Source of the DNA: Nocardiopsis sp. YSL2
GTDB taxonomy: Bacteria; Actinomycetota; Actinomycetes; Streptosporangiales; Streptosporangiaceae
Assembly (NCBI RefSeq): GCF_030555055.1
Contig: NZ_JAMOAO010000001.1
Span: 5,332,001 to 5,396,000, forward strand
Direction of reading: 5' to 3'
DNA: 64,000 bases
Shown: one piece after another, positions 17,773-26,625 of the stretch
Layout: the number at the start of each line of letters is the position of its first letter
Position numbering within the stretch: position 1 is the first letter of the stretch
Translations under genes and position numbers: made by a program
Notes under the pieces: generated by a model
Database searches by the model: none
Seen by the model: only the letters and a program-made list of their open reading frames with translations
Told to the model about the DNA's origin: nothing

Positions 17773-18402
17773 CTAGCTCCATTCTGCAATAGCCGCATCG
17801 ACGTCATCCCATAGTGGCCCTTCGTCACCCTCGGACTCGCTTGGCACCTCCCAGCGGATCACGGTGCCCGCCATATCGTCCACATAGGACAGGTTTCCGG
17901 CACCCTGCTCGGGGATATCGAAGTACACCAGGCCAGAGCGGGCACCCTCATCAGGTAGGAACGGCTCACCGTAGAAGCCCTGCTCATGGCCAGTCCACGG
18001 CGGATCGCCGCTGTCGCTGCGACCGAGCTGCTGGCCGTCGGCTCGCCATGTGAACCCGGTGCCGTCGACCCAGCTCAGACTTTCGGAGGAAGTCAGCGCG
18101 GTAGCGTCGAACTGGACGATGACGTACACCCCGGAAGGCGCCATGTCATCCTCAGCCAGACCCTCACCGTCGTAGTAGCGGATAGCCACCGGGATGAGCT
18201 CGACCTCGGTGCCGTTGTCGCCGAGGACTGTGGCCGCCTCACCCCAGGGCAGCGGCTCAGCGGGCTCATCCGTGGCGGCGTCAGTGGGGGATCCGATCTC
18301 CTCATCTGCCAGGGAGGGGTCCTCGGGGTCGGTCTCGCCACCGCAGCCGACCAATGCGACCAGTGCCGCAGCTACGACCATGGTGAAGACCTGACGGCGC
18401 AT
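17773..18402 (-). CDS. Secreted lipoprotein
   Basis: The 209-aa protein has a type II signal peptide, MRRQVFTMVVAAALVALVGC, with lipobox LVGC and lipidated Cys20. It has a Pro/Asp/Glu-rich linker and a beta-rich C-terminal domain (VYVIVQFDATALTSSESL, GLVYFDIPEQGAGN). This layout resembles DUF4352-like extracellular domains, at modest confidence. I chose the ATG at 18402, six nt after GGAG; the ATG at 18408 abuts that site. The function is unknown. Confidence 0.75.
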   Translation of the reverse strand: MRRQVFTMVVAAALVALVGCGGETDPEDPSLADEEIGSPTDAATDEPAEPLPWGEAATVLGDNGTEVELIPVAIRYYDGEGLAEDDMAPSGVYVIVQFDATALTSSESLSWVDGTGFTWRADGQQLGRSDSGDPPWTGHEQGFYGEPFLPDEGARSGLVYFDIPEQGAGNLSYVDDMAGTVIRWEVPSESEGDEGPLWDDVDAAIAEWS

Positions 18403-18489
18403 GCACATCTCCGTTCTCGAGGGTGGTGAGGGGAGACTAGGTGCGTCCCCGCGAGTTACGGGCGAGTACGGCGGATCTGGTGCCCAATG

Positions 18490-18800
18490 CTTCATGAATT
18501 CGGACATCTGGGCACTGATGGGCGTCCGTTCCACCGTTGGCCCGACGCCGCCTGACCTCGGCGTAGATAAAAGGCACCCGGTCCTCGCAAGCCTCGATAC
18601 GGGCGGTTGGCCTGCTGGGCATAGAAGCCCATGTGGGCCAACCCTTCCTGGAAGACCCGGCCGGGCTGACAGATGTAGGCGGCGGTGTCCAGATACTCGG
18701 GGTAGGCCTGGCTGGCGGCCACGACCACCACTTCGTCCGAGGTGACCCGGTTCTCGCCCTGACGATAGGTGGAGAACAGCGGTGTGAACGACACGGGCAC
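18490..18800 (-). pseudogene. Fragmented gene (STYRQGENRVTS-type protein)
   Basis: The minus frame has VPVSFTPLFSTYRQGENRVT, a hallmark N-terminus of a conserved bacterial protein often found near restriction/defence genes, then jumps after a few residues to the downstream ICQPGRVFQEGLAHMGFYAQ and, after a frameshift near 18600, IEACEDRVPFIYAEVRRRRA. Internal sequence is missing and the frame is broken, so it is a relic. Confidence 0.55.
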
Positions 18801-18859
18801 AACCTCTTGGGGGTGTGGGTGGTCGCTCTTCACCATGTGACCGGAGACAGCACCTGGTT

Positions 18860-19240
18860 CACAAGGATCTCGCGAGGTGCCATCGGACGCCACCAGCCGC
18901 CGGTTTGTGCTCCGTTTATGCTCCGCAGTCCCGTACTGACACGACACCAAGCGGCATCACCTGGTCTCAGACGGCATGGCGGATCGGATGGGGTGGCATG
19001 AAACGGTACGTAGCGACACGCCACGGTACGTAACCAGCGAACTTCTAATCCGATGGCCGCAGGTTCGAATCCTGCCGGGTGCGCCACAAAACCCCAGGTC
19101 AGACGGGGTTCGCGAGTCGAACAGACGAGGCACGAGGCCCGTCTGGGGCCCTGAAATGCTCCATGTGTGCTCCCCAGTGCAAGGTCCAGTACAAGTGGGG
19201 CCGCACCTCGCGGAGCATTTTGCCGTCCCGTGACCCTGCG
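18860..19240 (+). repeat. Repeat A copy 1, with tRNA-Arg(UCU) 3'-half (att-like)
   Basis: Positions 19042-19086 form the 3' half of tRNA-Arg: loop CTTCTAA (anticodon TCT), TCCGA, TGGCC, T-arm GCAGGTTCGAATCCTGC, CGGGTGC, G, CCA. About 180 bp before and 150 bp after are repeated in direct orientation at 31400-31770, including GGTACGTAGC/GGTACGTAAC and the downstream ACCCCAGGTCAGACGGGGT hairpin. No 5' half of the tRNA exists here. Direct tRNA-half repeats are the footprint of site-specific integration. Confidence 0.8.
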
Positions 19241-19306
19241 CGCCCCGGCCGGGGCGCCCCCGTGCGCGCCCACCAGCGCCTCACAACCGCCCTAACACCG
19301 GCGATC

Positions 19307-19340
19307 CCGGCCCCTGGGCCCGCGATACCCCAGGGGCCGG
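19307..19340. terminator. Strong GC hairpin
   Basis: CCGGCCCCTGGG and CCCCAGGGGCCGG pair around a 9-nt loop. It lies between repeat A and the kinase gene. It could stop transcription coming from the repeat side; there is no T-run. Confidence 0.4.
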
Positions 19341-19524
19341 AAACGGCCGATCAACCCCAAACCTCTTACCCCAAAGGGCCTCGCGCGCCACAATCAGATG
19401 GCATGAAGCACACCACAGCAAACCAGCCCCGCCCCCCACCCACCGGTCCACCAACCCACGAGTTCTCCACCTGACACACCAGGTACCCATCACCACCCCA
19501 GCCCTCCCCTGGCAGAAAGCCCCC

Positions 19525-20832
19525 GTGGAACCCCTTCACCCCACCGACCCCCCACACATCGGCGAATTCAAGCTGACCGCGCGTCTGGGTACCGGCGGCA
19601 TGGGCCAGGTCTACCTCGCCCGCACCACCTCCGGACGCCAGCTCGTCGTCAAGGCCATCCGCCCCGAACTCGCTTCCGAAACCGGCTTCCGCGCCCGCTT
19701 CGCCCGCGAGGCCGAGGCCGCCCGCCGCGTCGGCGGTTTCCACACCGCCCAGATCGTGGATGCCGACCCTCACGCCGACGCACCCTGGATCGCCACCGCC
19801 TACATCTCCGGCCCCACGTTGACAGAGACTGTCCGCGAGGGCGGGCCCATCACCCCACCCGCCCTGCACGTCCTGGCCACCGGCCTGGCCGAAGGACTCA
19901 AGGCCATCCACGGCTGCGACCTAGTGCATCGCGACCTCAAACCCGGCAACATCATCCTGGCCCACGACGGCCCCCGCATCATCGACTTCGGTATCGCCCG
20001 CCCCCTGGACGCCGACAGCATGACCACGCACGGCGCCGTCTTCGGCACCCTGCCCTACATGTCCCCCGAGCAGACCGACGGCTCCCGCGTCGGCCCGGCC
20101 TCAGACCTGTTCTCCCTGGGCACCGTGCTGGCCTACGCCGCCACCGGTGCCAACCCCTTCAACGGCGCCACGATGGCCGAGACCCTGCGCCGCCTGATCA
20201 GCCCACCACCCGACCCCGGCGACATCGACCCGGTCACCCGGGACCTGATCACCGCCTGTTGGAACCACGACCCCACCCAGCGCCCCACCCCGGACCAGAT
20301 CCTGGCCCGCTTCACCGACCACGACCTCCACGACTCCTGGCCACCACACAGCAGCCGCCCACCGAAGGCACACCCCGCCCCACTCACGCAACCAGAACCC
20401 CCGGCCCCTGCCGCACCGGACCCGCCAGCCCCAGCAAAGCCCCCGTCACTGCCACAAGCCGCCCCCCGCTCCGGAACCGAACCGGCCGCCGCCCCGCAAC
20501 CGACCAGAGTCCAGTCACCACCGCCCGCACCCGCACCCGCGCCTGTCCCACGGCCCGCCCCCACACGGAAAGACCCCCGCAGGCAGAAACCGCAGCGGAA
20601 GAGGTGGCCGTACTACACCAGCGCAGTGGTAGCCATCGCGCTGGTCTCCGCCCTGCTGTGGCCGGTATCAGACCCACGCCCTAAAGCCACTTTCACCGGA
20701 CACAACACACGCCCTGAAGCCACTTTCACCGGACACAACAGCGGCGTGTGGGAGGTGGCGTTCAGCCCCGACGGCAACCTCCTTGCCACCGGAAGCTACG
20801 ACAGCACCGCACGCCTATGGAGGGTCGATTGA
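19525..20832 (+). CDS. Ser/Thr protein kinase with a single WD-like repeat
   Basis: The 435-aa protein is a Hanks-type kinase of the PknB group: glycine loop LGTGGMGQVYLA (21-32), Lys43, catalytic DLVHRDLKPGN (about 133-143), DFG at about 153, and GTLPYMSPEQ. A Pro/Ala-rich linker (about 275-350) leads to one membrane segment (YYTSAVVAIALVSALLWPV) and then only about 45 extracellular residues. These comprise a doubled ATFTGHN motif and one WD repeat, VWEVAFSPDGNLLATGSYDS. Relatives carry a full 7-bladed propeller, so this one is probably truncated just before repeat B2. The start is GTG 19525 with a weak binding site. Confidence 0.8.
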   Translation: MEPLHPTDPPHIGEFKLTARLGTGGMGQVYLARTTSGRQLVVKAIRPELASETGFRARFAREAEAARRVGGFHTAQIVDADPHADAPWIATAYISGPTLTETVREGGPITPPALHVLATGLAEGLKAIHGCDLVHRDLKPGNIILAHDGPRIIDFGIARPLDADSMTTHGAVFGTLPYMSPEQTDGSRVGPASDLFSLGTVLAYAATGANPFNGATMAETLRRLISPPPDPGDIDPVTRDLITACWNHDPTQRPTPDQILARFTDHDLHDSWPPHSSRPPKAHPAPLTQPEPPAPAAPDPPAPAKPPSLPQAAPRSGTEPAAAPQPTRVQSPPPAPAPAPVPRPAPTRKDPRRQKPQRKRWPYYTSAVVAIALVSALLWPVSDPRPKATFTGHNTRPEATFTGHNSGVWEVAFSPDGNLLATGSYDSTARLWRVD

Positions 20833-20848
20833 CCACGAATCCAGCAGA

Positions 20849-20985
20849 CCTTTGATCCGATGGGGTAGCGCCCTCGGGCACAAGGAAACCCCAGACCAAA
20901 GCGGGTGAACATCCCGCGCGACCTGGGGCCTGTAGGGCCATGCGGCTCCTGGTGTGCTCGCCGGACCGGCTACACCACCGCTACC
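20849..20985. repeat. Dispersed repeat family B, copy 2
   Basis: CCTTTGATCCGATGG, GAGGAAACCCCAGACC-like and CTGGTGTGCTCGCCGGACCG blocks match copies at 1-150 and 45701-45825. It lies between the truncated kinase and the 3' end of the integrase-derived frame, as expected for an attachment region next to an integrase gene. Confidence 0.6.
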
Positions 20986-22219
20986 GGCTCACGGGTTTGA
21001 GCAGGGCCGCCGTCGCCTCCGCCACCGCCCGGGCCACCTCCGGGAACACCGTCTGATACGTGTCCTGAGTGAAATGCGTCGTGGCGTGGCCGAGCTCGCC
21101 GGAGACCACCTTCACATCCGCCCCCGCCGCCAACGCGAGAGAGGCAGCCCCGTGACGGAGCCCGTGCAGATGGATCGGCGACAGCCCCACCGCCCTCACC
21201 ACCCGGTTGAACCAGCGGGTCACCTCCCCCGGATGCCACCCCGACCCGTCCTTACGGGTGAACACCAGCCCCGAGTCCACCCACCCCCGGCCCGCCGCGA
21301 GTCGGGCCTCATTCTGGAACCTCCTCCAGGACCGCAACCCCCGCACCGTGTCCTTGTCCAGCGTGATCGTGCGCTGGCCGGCCGCGCTCTTCGGAGTAGT
21401 CGTCACCGTCTTCCAACCCAACGTGACCACCTGGGTGCGGATATCGGCCTCCCCGTCACCCAGGCGGGTGTTCGCCCACCGCTTCAAGCCCTTTCCCTCC
21501 AACGTCTCGCGCTTGAGGCTGGCGTTGAACGACTCCGCGGCGGCATTGTCCGCTGAAGAGCCCACGGCCCCCATCGACTGGACCACCCCCAACCGGCCAC
21601 ACACCCGGGCAAAGGCGGCCGAGGTGTACTGATCGGAGTGAAAAAGGGCCCCGGCCACACACCCGCGCTCGGCCCGGGCCGCCTCCAAGGCGTCCGCCAC
21701 CAGTTCGGTGCGCATGTGGTCGGCGATGGACCAACCCACCAGACGGCGCGAGTACAGGTCGATGACGGTGGCCAGGTAGAGGAACCGGCCGCCCTCCACG
21801 GGCAGGTAGGTGATGTCGCCGACGTAGCGGCTGTTGGGGCGCTCGGCGGTGAAGTCGCGTCCGACCAGGTCAGGTACCGGCTGATCGGAGGGCTCGCACG
21901 CGGTGGTGCGCACCTTCGTGCGCGGGTGCAGCTCTTCGATCCCGGCCGCTCTCATCAGCCGTTCCACTCGTTCGTGGTTGACGTCATGTCCTTGTTCTCG
22001 CAGTTCGGCGGTGATCCGCGGCTCCCCGTAGGCCGGGTCCTGGTCGTGGATCCGGCGGATCGCCGCGGTCAGCTCCGCATCACGCGCGGCCCGCTCGGCA
22101 CGTGCGGCCCCGCCCTTCTTCCAGGCGTAGAAGCCCGACCGGGACAGGCCAAGCACCGCGCACAGCTGCTTGACGCCGTAGGTTCCGGAGCGGTCGTCGA
22201 CGAAACCGAAGCGGCTCAC
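20981..22219 (-). CDS. Chimera: IS3 OrfB transposase fused to tyrosine-integrase tail
   Basis: One uninterrupted 412-aa frame joins two unrelated recombinases. Residues 1 to about 250 are IS3 OrfB: a helical N-terminus (YGVKQLCAVLGLSRSGFY), then the rve domain with all DDE acids (YVGDITYLP, FHSDQY, NAAAESFNASLKRE). From about 255 the sequence is the C-terminal half of an actinomycete phage/AICE integrase: VVTLGWKTVTTTPKSAAGQR, HLHGLRHGAASLALAAG (HxxR), the GH of GELGHATTHF, and the nucleophile region QDTYQTVFPEVA. The integrase lacks its N-terminal domain and first catalytic Arg. The usual OrfB tail is missing. The GTG start overlaps the OrfA stop (GTGA). Probably an IS insertion in, or deletion into, an integrase gene. 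Confidence 0.85.
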   Translation of the reverse strand: MSRFGFVDDRSGTYGVKQLCAVLGLSRSGFYAWKKGGAARAERAARDAELTAAIRRIHDQDPAYGEPRITAELREQGHDVNHERVERLMRAAGIEELHPRTKVRTTACEPSDQPVPDLVGRDFTAERPNSRYVGDITYLPVEGGRFLYLATVIDLYSRRLVGWSIADHMRTELVADALEAARAERGCVAGALFHSDQYTSAAFARVCGRLGVVQSMGAVGSSADNAAAESFNASLKRETLEGKGLKRWANTRLGDGEADIRTQVVTLGWKTVTTTPKSAAGQRTITLDKDTVRGLRSWRRFQNEARLAAGRGWVDSGLVFTRKDGSGWHPGEVTRWFNRVVRAVGLSPIHLHGLRHGAASLALAAGADVKVVSGELGHATTHFTQDTYQTVFPEVARAVAEATAALLKPVSR

Positions 22220-22538
22220 AGTTTCATCTCTCCGGCGGCATAGGCGGCTGCCTTGCGCAGGATCTCGCGTTCGGTGGTGAGCTCGGCGACCTGGGCGCGT
22301 AGCCGCTCGTTCTCCTGTTTCAGGCTCTCCGGGCGGCCGGGGAGGTGCTGGGGCGGGAGCGGGTGGGCGCGGTGGTGCCTGTTGAGCGTGCGTCGTCGTC
22401 TTTGCGGATCCAGTTGCGCAGGGTCTCGCGGTTGATGCCGAGTTCCTCGGCGATGTGAGCGATCGTCACGCCGGGACGGGACCGGTACAGGGCGATGGCG
22501 TCGGCCTTGAACTCGGGCGGGTAGACCTTCATGACCAT
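22216..22538 (-). pseudogene. IS3 OrfA, frameshifted
   Basis: The N-terminal frame from ATG 22538 (after GAGGAGG) encodes the helix-turn-helix VYPPEFKADAIALYRSRPGV and GINRETLRNWIRKDD. The leucine-zipper half, SLKQENERLRAQVAELTTER and LRKAAAYAAGEM, is in another frame, so a frameshift lies near 22370-22420. OrfA as read stops at 22320. The 3' stop overlaps the chimera's GTG. The upstream TGGACATCTCCGACACTGG (minus strand, about 22561-22579) could be part of the IS end. Confidence 0.7.
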
Positions 22539-22703
22539 GGGGTGGATTCCTCCTCGTGTTACCAGTGTCGGAGATGTCCACTACTCGGGGGGAACGTCCC
22601 TCTTCCTTCCCGGGACATCCTCCGTCGGCTACGGTGCTGCCCGCCCCGGGCCGGAAAGATCAACCGTGCCGTACTCGTCCTTCAACTCTGAGAGCGCGCG
22701 CTC

Positions 22704-24560
22704 TCAGTTGGACGAGTTCCAATGCCCCGACAGGTCCCGGTAGAGCGGGGAGCCTCGCAGCAGGGACTCATGCGTGCCGAACACCGTGTCCGCGCCGTCC
22801 AAGAGGAGGATCCTGTCGGCCCGCAGCGCCGACGACAGCCGGTGCGCGATGACGATCAGTGTCGTGCCCGGCCGATTCGCCAACGCCTCCTCCGCGTGTG
22901 CCTCTGCGTCCGGGTCCAGATGACAGGTCGACTCGTCCAGGATGAGCAGTGGTGCCGGGGACACGTACGCCCGGCCCAGGCATAGCGCCTGCCGCTCCCC
23001 CGCGGAGAGGGTCCCGGGGTCCACATCGGCCTCCAGGCCACCGAGGCGGTCCACCAGCGGCCCGAGGCGCAGCGCCTCCACCGCACGGGCGATGCGGTCG
23101 TCCCCGGCGCCGGGCTCCAACTGGGCGAGGTTCTCCCGGACCGATCCGGCGAAGACGTAGCCCTCTTGGGGGAGGAGAACCCGCATCCGGGCCAGATCCC
23201 GGGGGGAACGCCCGTTCACCGCCCAGCCCGCCAGCCGCACGTCGCCCTCGTCCGGGGCGTGGAGTCCGGACAGCGCGTGTGCCAGCGTCGACTTGCCGAT
23301 CCCGCTCGGGCCGACGACCGCGATGTGCTCCCCGGTCTCGACCGAGAGTTCGAACCCCTCCACCAGGGGTCGCGTTCCCTCTCCGTAGGACACCCGTACC
23401 TCGCGGCACCACACCGCCGGTGCCGCCACTGGACCGGGGAGGGCACACGCCCCGTGGCCACCGGCCTCCGCGGCCGGTAGGTCTTCCTCGACTGCGCCGT
23501 CCCCCTCCCCGGGCACAAACCGGTCGAGGACCACCACGAGGCGGCTGCCCGCAGCGCCCACGGCGGTCATCATCGTCTGGAGCGCCGGCAGCAGGGACTG
23601 CACGAGGTAGGCCAGAGCGCCCATGAGCGCTCCTGTGGTGACTCCCTGGTCGCGCAGCCACGGTGTAGCGACGAGCAGCAGGATGACGGGGAGCTGCCCA
23701 GCCACGCCGAGTGCCAGGGTCCTCACGGCCGTCCACCGGGCCAGGGACCGCGTCGACGCCGCGGCCTCGTCGATCAGGGTCCTGGCCCCGCCGACCGCGG
23801 CGTCCGCAGTCCCGCAGGCCACCAGGTCGCGCAGCTCGCCCCGCAGGCTCCGCGCACGGTCGGTGAACGCCTCGTCGGCGTCGAGGAACCGCCTTTGCGC
23901 TGCCGCCATGGGAACGAGTGTGAGGAGGAAGAGCACCAGCCCGAGCAGCATGGGCGGTACGACGACCAGCAGCAGCTCGGGAGCAAGGGTGAGCATCCCC
24001 GCGAGCGCTCCCACCGCGGTGAACAGGAAGGACCGTACCGTCAGGACCAGTCCGGCGAAGCTGTCCCGTGCGATCTCCGTCTGCTGGGTGAGCCGTGAGA
24101 CCGAGGCTCGCTCGGCCCCCGCTGCCCGTGCGGGATCGGCCACGGCTCGGCGCAGGGCCTGCTCGACCGCGCGCCTGACCAGCCCGTCCCGCAGCGGTTC
24201 CACCAGTCCGGCGAGCTGACCGAACACACCGCGCAGAGCGGGTCCGGCCAAGAAGATGGAGCCTGCGGCGACGGCCAGCCACACCAGGCCAGCGGTGGGC
24301 CGCCCCGCCATGAACCCCTGGTCCAGGGCGCGCGCCAGGCAGATCCCGACGAGGAACGTCTGCGCGGACTCCACGAGCGACCACGCGCCCAGGCGCAGCA
24401 GCGTACGCCTGTGACGCCACAGGAAGGGCCAGGCATGCGGCATCAGTCCGTGCAGCGTGCGCCGGCGGCGGCCGGCCCCCCGCCGCGGCTTGGGGCCGCT
24501 GGGTGTCGGGCTGGTGCGTCCGGACCGCTGTGGGCGCCGGGCGGCCGTCCCGGGCTTCAT
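22704..24560 (-). CDS. ABC transporter, lanthipeptide exporter subunit (RamA/RamB-like)
   Basis: This 618-aa half-transporter has a basic N-terminus, a six-helix membrane domain (about 40-330; LLLVVVPPMLLGLVLFLLTL) and a C-terminal ATPase. The ATPase has Walker A GPSGIGKSTL (about 420), Q-loop VLLPQEGY, a slightly altered signature LSAGERQALCLGRA, Walker B LLILDES and IVIAHRLSS. It shares ATGA with the upstream ABC gene, so the two subunits are made together and probably form a heterodimer. In ram/amf clusters such a pair exports the modified peptide. The start ATG 24560 is set by the overlap. Confidence 0.85.
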   Translation of the reverse strand: MKPGTAARRPQRSGRTSPTPSGPKPRRGAGRRRRTLHGLMPHAWPFLWRHRRTLLRLGAWSLVESAQTFLVGICLARALDQGFMAGRPTAGLVWLAVAAGSIFLAGPALRGVFGQLAGLVEPLRDGLVRRAVEQALRRAVADPARAAGAERASVSRLTQQTEIARDSFAGLVLTVRSFLFTAVGALAGMLTLAPELLLVVVPPMLLGLVLFLLTLVPMAAAQRRFLDADEAFTDRARSLRGELRDLVACGTADAAVGGARTLIDEAAASTRSLARWTAVRTLALGVAGQLPVILLLVATPWLRDQGVTTGALMGALAYLVQSLLPALQTMMTAVGAAGSRLVVVLDRFVPGEGDGAVEEDLPAAEAGGHGACALPGPVAAPAVWCREVRVSYGEGTRPLVEGFELSVETGEHIAVVGPSGIGKSTLAHALSGLHAPDEGDVRLAGWAVNGRSPRDLARMRVLLPQEGYVFAGSVRENLAQLEPGAGDDRIARAVEALRLGPLVDRLGGLEADVDPGTLSAGERQALCLGRAYVSPAPLLILDESTCHLDPDAEAHAEEALANRPGTTLIVIAHRLSSALRADRILLLDGADTVFGTHESLLRGSPLYRDLSGHWNSSN

Positions 24561-26314
24561 TTCCTCCCCCGGCCGGCGGCGGCGTCGGCGTGTCCGAAGG
24601 CTGCCCGGTAGTCGGGGTCCCGCCACAGCTCGGCGTGTGTGCGTACGGCCCGGACACGGCCGTCGTCCAGCCACACCACGAGGTCCGCGCGTGCAGCGGT
24701 CGAGAGCCGGTGGGCGATGAGGACGCGGGTGCCAGGACGGACCTCATGCGCCAGCGCCCGGTCCACTCGCCGTTCGGTCGCCGTGTCGAGACTTGAGGTG
24801 GCGTCGTCCAGGATCATCAGCCGTCCCGCGTGGGCAAACGCCCGCGCCAGTCCCAGCCGTTGCAGCTCCCCGCCGGAGAGAGGCGCCTCGTCCAGCGGTG
24901 TGTCGTACCCCCCGGGAAGCGCCCGGACGAAGTCGTCGGCTCCGGCCGCCCGTGCGGCCAACCGTACGCCTTCGGCAGAGGCGGTCTCGGCGCCCGACGC
25001 GATCGCGTCCCCGACGGTGGCGCCCTGGAGCGAGGGCCGCTCGAACGCGTACCCGACCTCCCGGCGAAGCACGTCGTCCGCCACGGCGTCGAGTGGTACA
25101 CCGTCCAAGAGGACCTCGCCCTCGTCGGGGGCGGCGAGCCGTCCGGCGACGGCCGCAAGCGTCGACTTGCCGGAGCCGGAACGTCCAACGACGGCCACCG
25201 TCCGGCCGCCGGGCACGCGCAGGTCGACGCCGCGCAGCACCCACACGCCGTCGAGATTCACCCCGACGCCGCGCAGCTCCAGCGTTCCGGGGCCGCCGGG
25301 GGGAAGTTCCGTCCGTCCGTGGGCCAGGGAGGGGACTGTGAGGAGCGCGCCCACCCGGCGGGCCGCCGTCCTACCGCGGACCAGTGCTCCGAGCGGACCG
25401 GCCACCGACCCCAGTCCTGCGGCCAGCGCTGCGTACCGGGATACCGCCAACAGGTCTCCGACGCTGATCCTCCCGTCCGCCAGGCCGAATCCGCCGACGG
25501 CGAGCACGGCGGTGATGAGCAAGGGCATGAGTACTCCGCTGCGCGCCATCGCGGAGCCGTGCACCGACCACATTCGCCTCCCCTCGGTTCCGAGCTCCCC
25601 CAAGGGCAGCAGAACGCGGGCGCGTTCCTCGTCCACCGTCCCGGCGGCAGCGATGGCCCGCGCGCCGCCCAGGGCGTCCGTCAGCCGCGTCGCGATCAGG
25701 GACTGCACCCGCTGGTACCTGGAGACGCTGTCGGAGGAGTCGCGGGCGAACGACCACAGCAGCAGACCCAGGACCGGCAGTCCCAGGAGGAAGGCTGCTC
25801 CGATCCACGGGTCGATCACGAACAGGGCGACCAGGGCTCCAGTGGGAGCGAGCACCGCCGCGACGATCTGGGCCGCACCGGCCGGGGCGGCCCCGGCCTC
25901 GGTGGCGTTCACCGAGAGCCGGGTCGCCACGTCGCCGGGGGAGAACCGGTTCACGGCGTGGGGCGCGGCGGCCATCAGCCGCCGGACCGCCCGCAGTCGC
26001 AGCCAGGCGGTGGACCGTGCGCCGACCGTGCCCGCCAGGAGCGCGACGGCCGCCTCCAGCGCTACCTGGGCGGCGGTCAGGGCCACGGCCGCCGCGAGCA
26101 TGCGTGCGGCCTCCGCGTCGCCCTGCAAGAGCAGGTCGAGGGTGAGGCCGAGCACGGCGGGCAAGGCGAGCGAAGCGGCCGCAGCCGCGGCGGCGCACAG
26201 CACGATTCCCGCAGTACGCGTGGCGCTCACCCGGGTCACGCGGGCGAGCAGGGCGTCCGCGGACCGTGCGGCGCCGTTGTCGGTCGCACCGTCACGAGGG
26301 CGGGTGGTCACCAT
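24557..26314 (-). CDS. ABC transporter, lanthipeptide exporter subunit (RamA/RamB-like)
   Basis: This 585-aa half-transporter has a membrane domain at about 35-310 (IVLCAAAAAAASLALPAVLG, GVLMPLLITAVLAVGGFGLA) and an ATPase with Walker A GRSGSGKSTLA (about 382), signature LSGGELQRLGLARA, Walker B LMILDDATS and the switch region VLIAHRLST. I chose ATG 26314, seven nt after GGAAGG; ATG 26332 has no site. It lies about 150 nt downstream of the precursor gene, beyond three strong hairpins, so its expression is probably attenuated relative to the precursor. It pairs with the next gene as exporter. Confidence 0.85.
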   Translation of the reverse strand: MVTTRPRDGATDNGAARSADALLARVTRVSATRTAGIVLCAAAAAAASLALPAVLGLTLDLLLQGDAEAARMLAAAVALTAAQVALEAAVALLAGTVGARSTAWLRLRAVRRLMAAAPHAVNRFSPGDVATRLSVNATEAGAAPAGAAQIVAAVLAPTGALVALFVIDPWIGAAFLLGLPVLGLLLWSFARDSSDSVSRYQRVQSLIATRLTDALGGARAIAAAGTVDEERARVLLPLGELGTEGRRMWSVHGSAMARSGVLMPLLITAVLAVGGFGLADGRISVGDLLAVSRYAALAAGLGSVAGPLGALVRGRTAARRVGALLTVPSLAHGRTELPPGGPGTLELRGVGVNLDGVWVLRGVDLRVPGGRTVAVVGRSGSGKSTLAAVAGRLAAPDEGEVLLDGVPLDAVADDVLRREVGYAFERPSLQGATVGDAIASGAETASAEGVRLAARAAGADDFVRALPGGYDTPLDEAPLSGGELQRLGLARAFAHAGRLMILDDATSSLDTATERRVDRALAHEVRPGTRVLIAHRLSTAARADLVVWLDDGRVRAVRTHAELWRDPDYRAAFGHADAAAGRGRK

Positions 26315-26345
26315 CCGGTCGCCTTCCTGCATGGCTCGTGGCGGA

Positions 26346-26460
26346 GCCCGGCGGCGCCCAGGGGCGCCGCCGGGCCGAAAGGGGTCCGTGCACCGGACCC
26401 GACACCGTGGGGTCGGCCTGCGACCCCACGGCCCGGTTGCGCCGCGCTCATCCGCGGCGC
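26346..26460 (-). terminator. Three consecutive hairpins between precursor and transporter genes
   Basis: Perfect stems occur at 26439-26446/26453-26460 (8 bp), 26405-26415/26421-26431 (11 bp) and 26346-26358/26363-26375 (13 bp). None has a long T-run. They start five nt after the precursor stop. They probably stabilise the precursor mRNA end and reduce read-through into the ABC genes. Confidence 0.65.
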
Positions 26461-26464
26461 GCGC

Positions 26465-26590
26465 CTAGCAGGTGGTGACGCTCAGGCTGCTGTCACCGCA
26501 CAGAAGGAGGCTGGCGGTACTGGTACCCGCGACCTCGCCGTGCGCCTCTTCCTTGGCGGTCTCCAGGGACTGCAGGTCGAGCAGAGTCAT
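26465..26590 (-). CDS. ramS: SapB/AmfS-type class III lanthipeptide precursor
   Basis: The 41-aa precursor starts MTLLDLQSLETAKEEAHGEV, very close to the RamS/AmfS leader with its conserved LxLQ and E-rich helix. It ends with core TSTASLLLCGDSSLSVTTC. Ser27/Cys31 and Ser37/Cys41 match the two SapB lanthionine rings (S-LLL-C and S-VTT-C), with further Ser/Thr available for dehydration. Unlike SapB as I recall it, no residue follows the last Cys. The ATG has GAAAGGAT upstream. It lies between the synthetase gene and the exporter genes. The product is expected to be a surface-active morphogen promoting aerial growth. Confidence 0.92.
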   Translation of the reverse strand: MTLLDLQSLETAKEEAHGEVAGTSTASLLLCGDSSLSVTTC

Positions 26591-26625
26591 GGCTGATATC
26601 CTTTCGTTAGGTGTTTTCTTCTCTT

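Noticed and set aside
24639..26596. Long plus-strand frames antisense to the ABC transporter genes
   Set aside because: They arise from high GC at third positions; composition is Arg/Ala/Pro/Ser-rich, there are no start signals, and the minus strand has clear ABC motifs.
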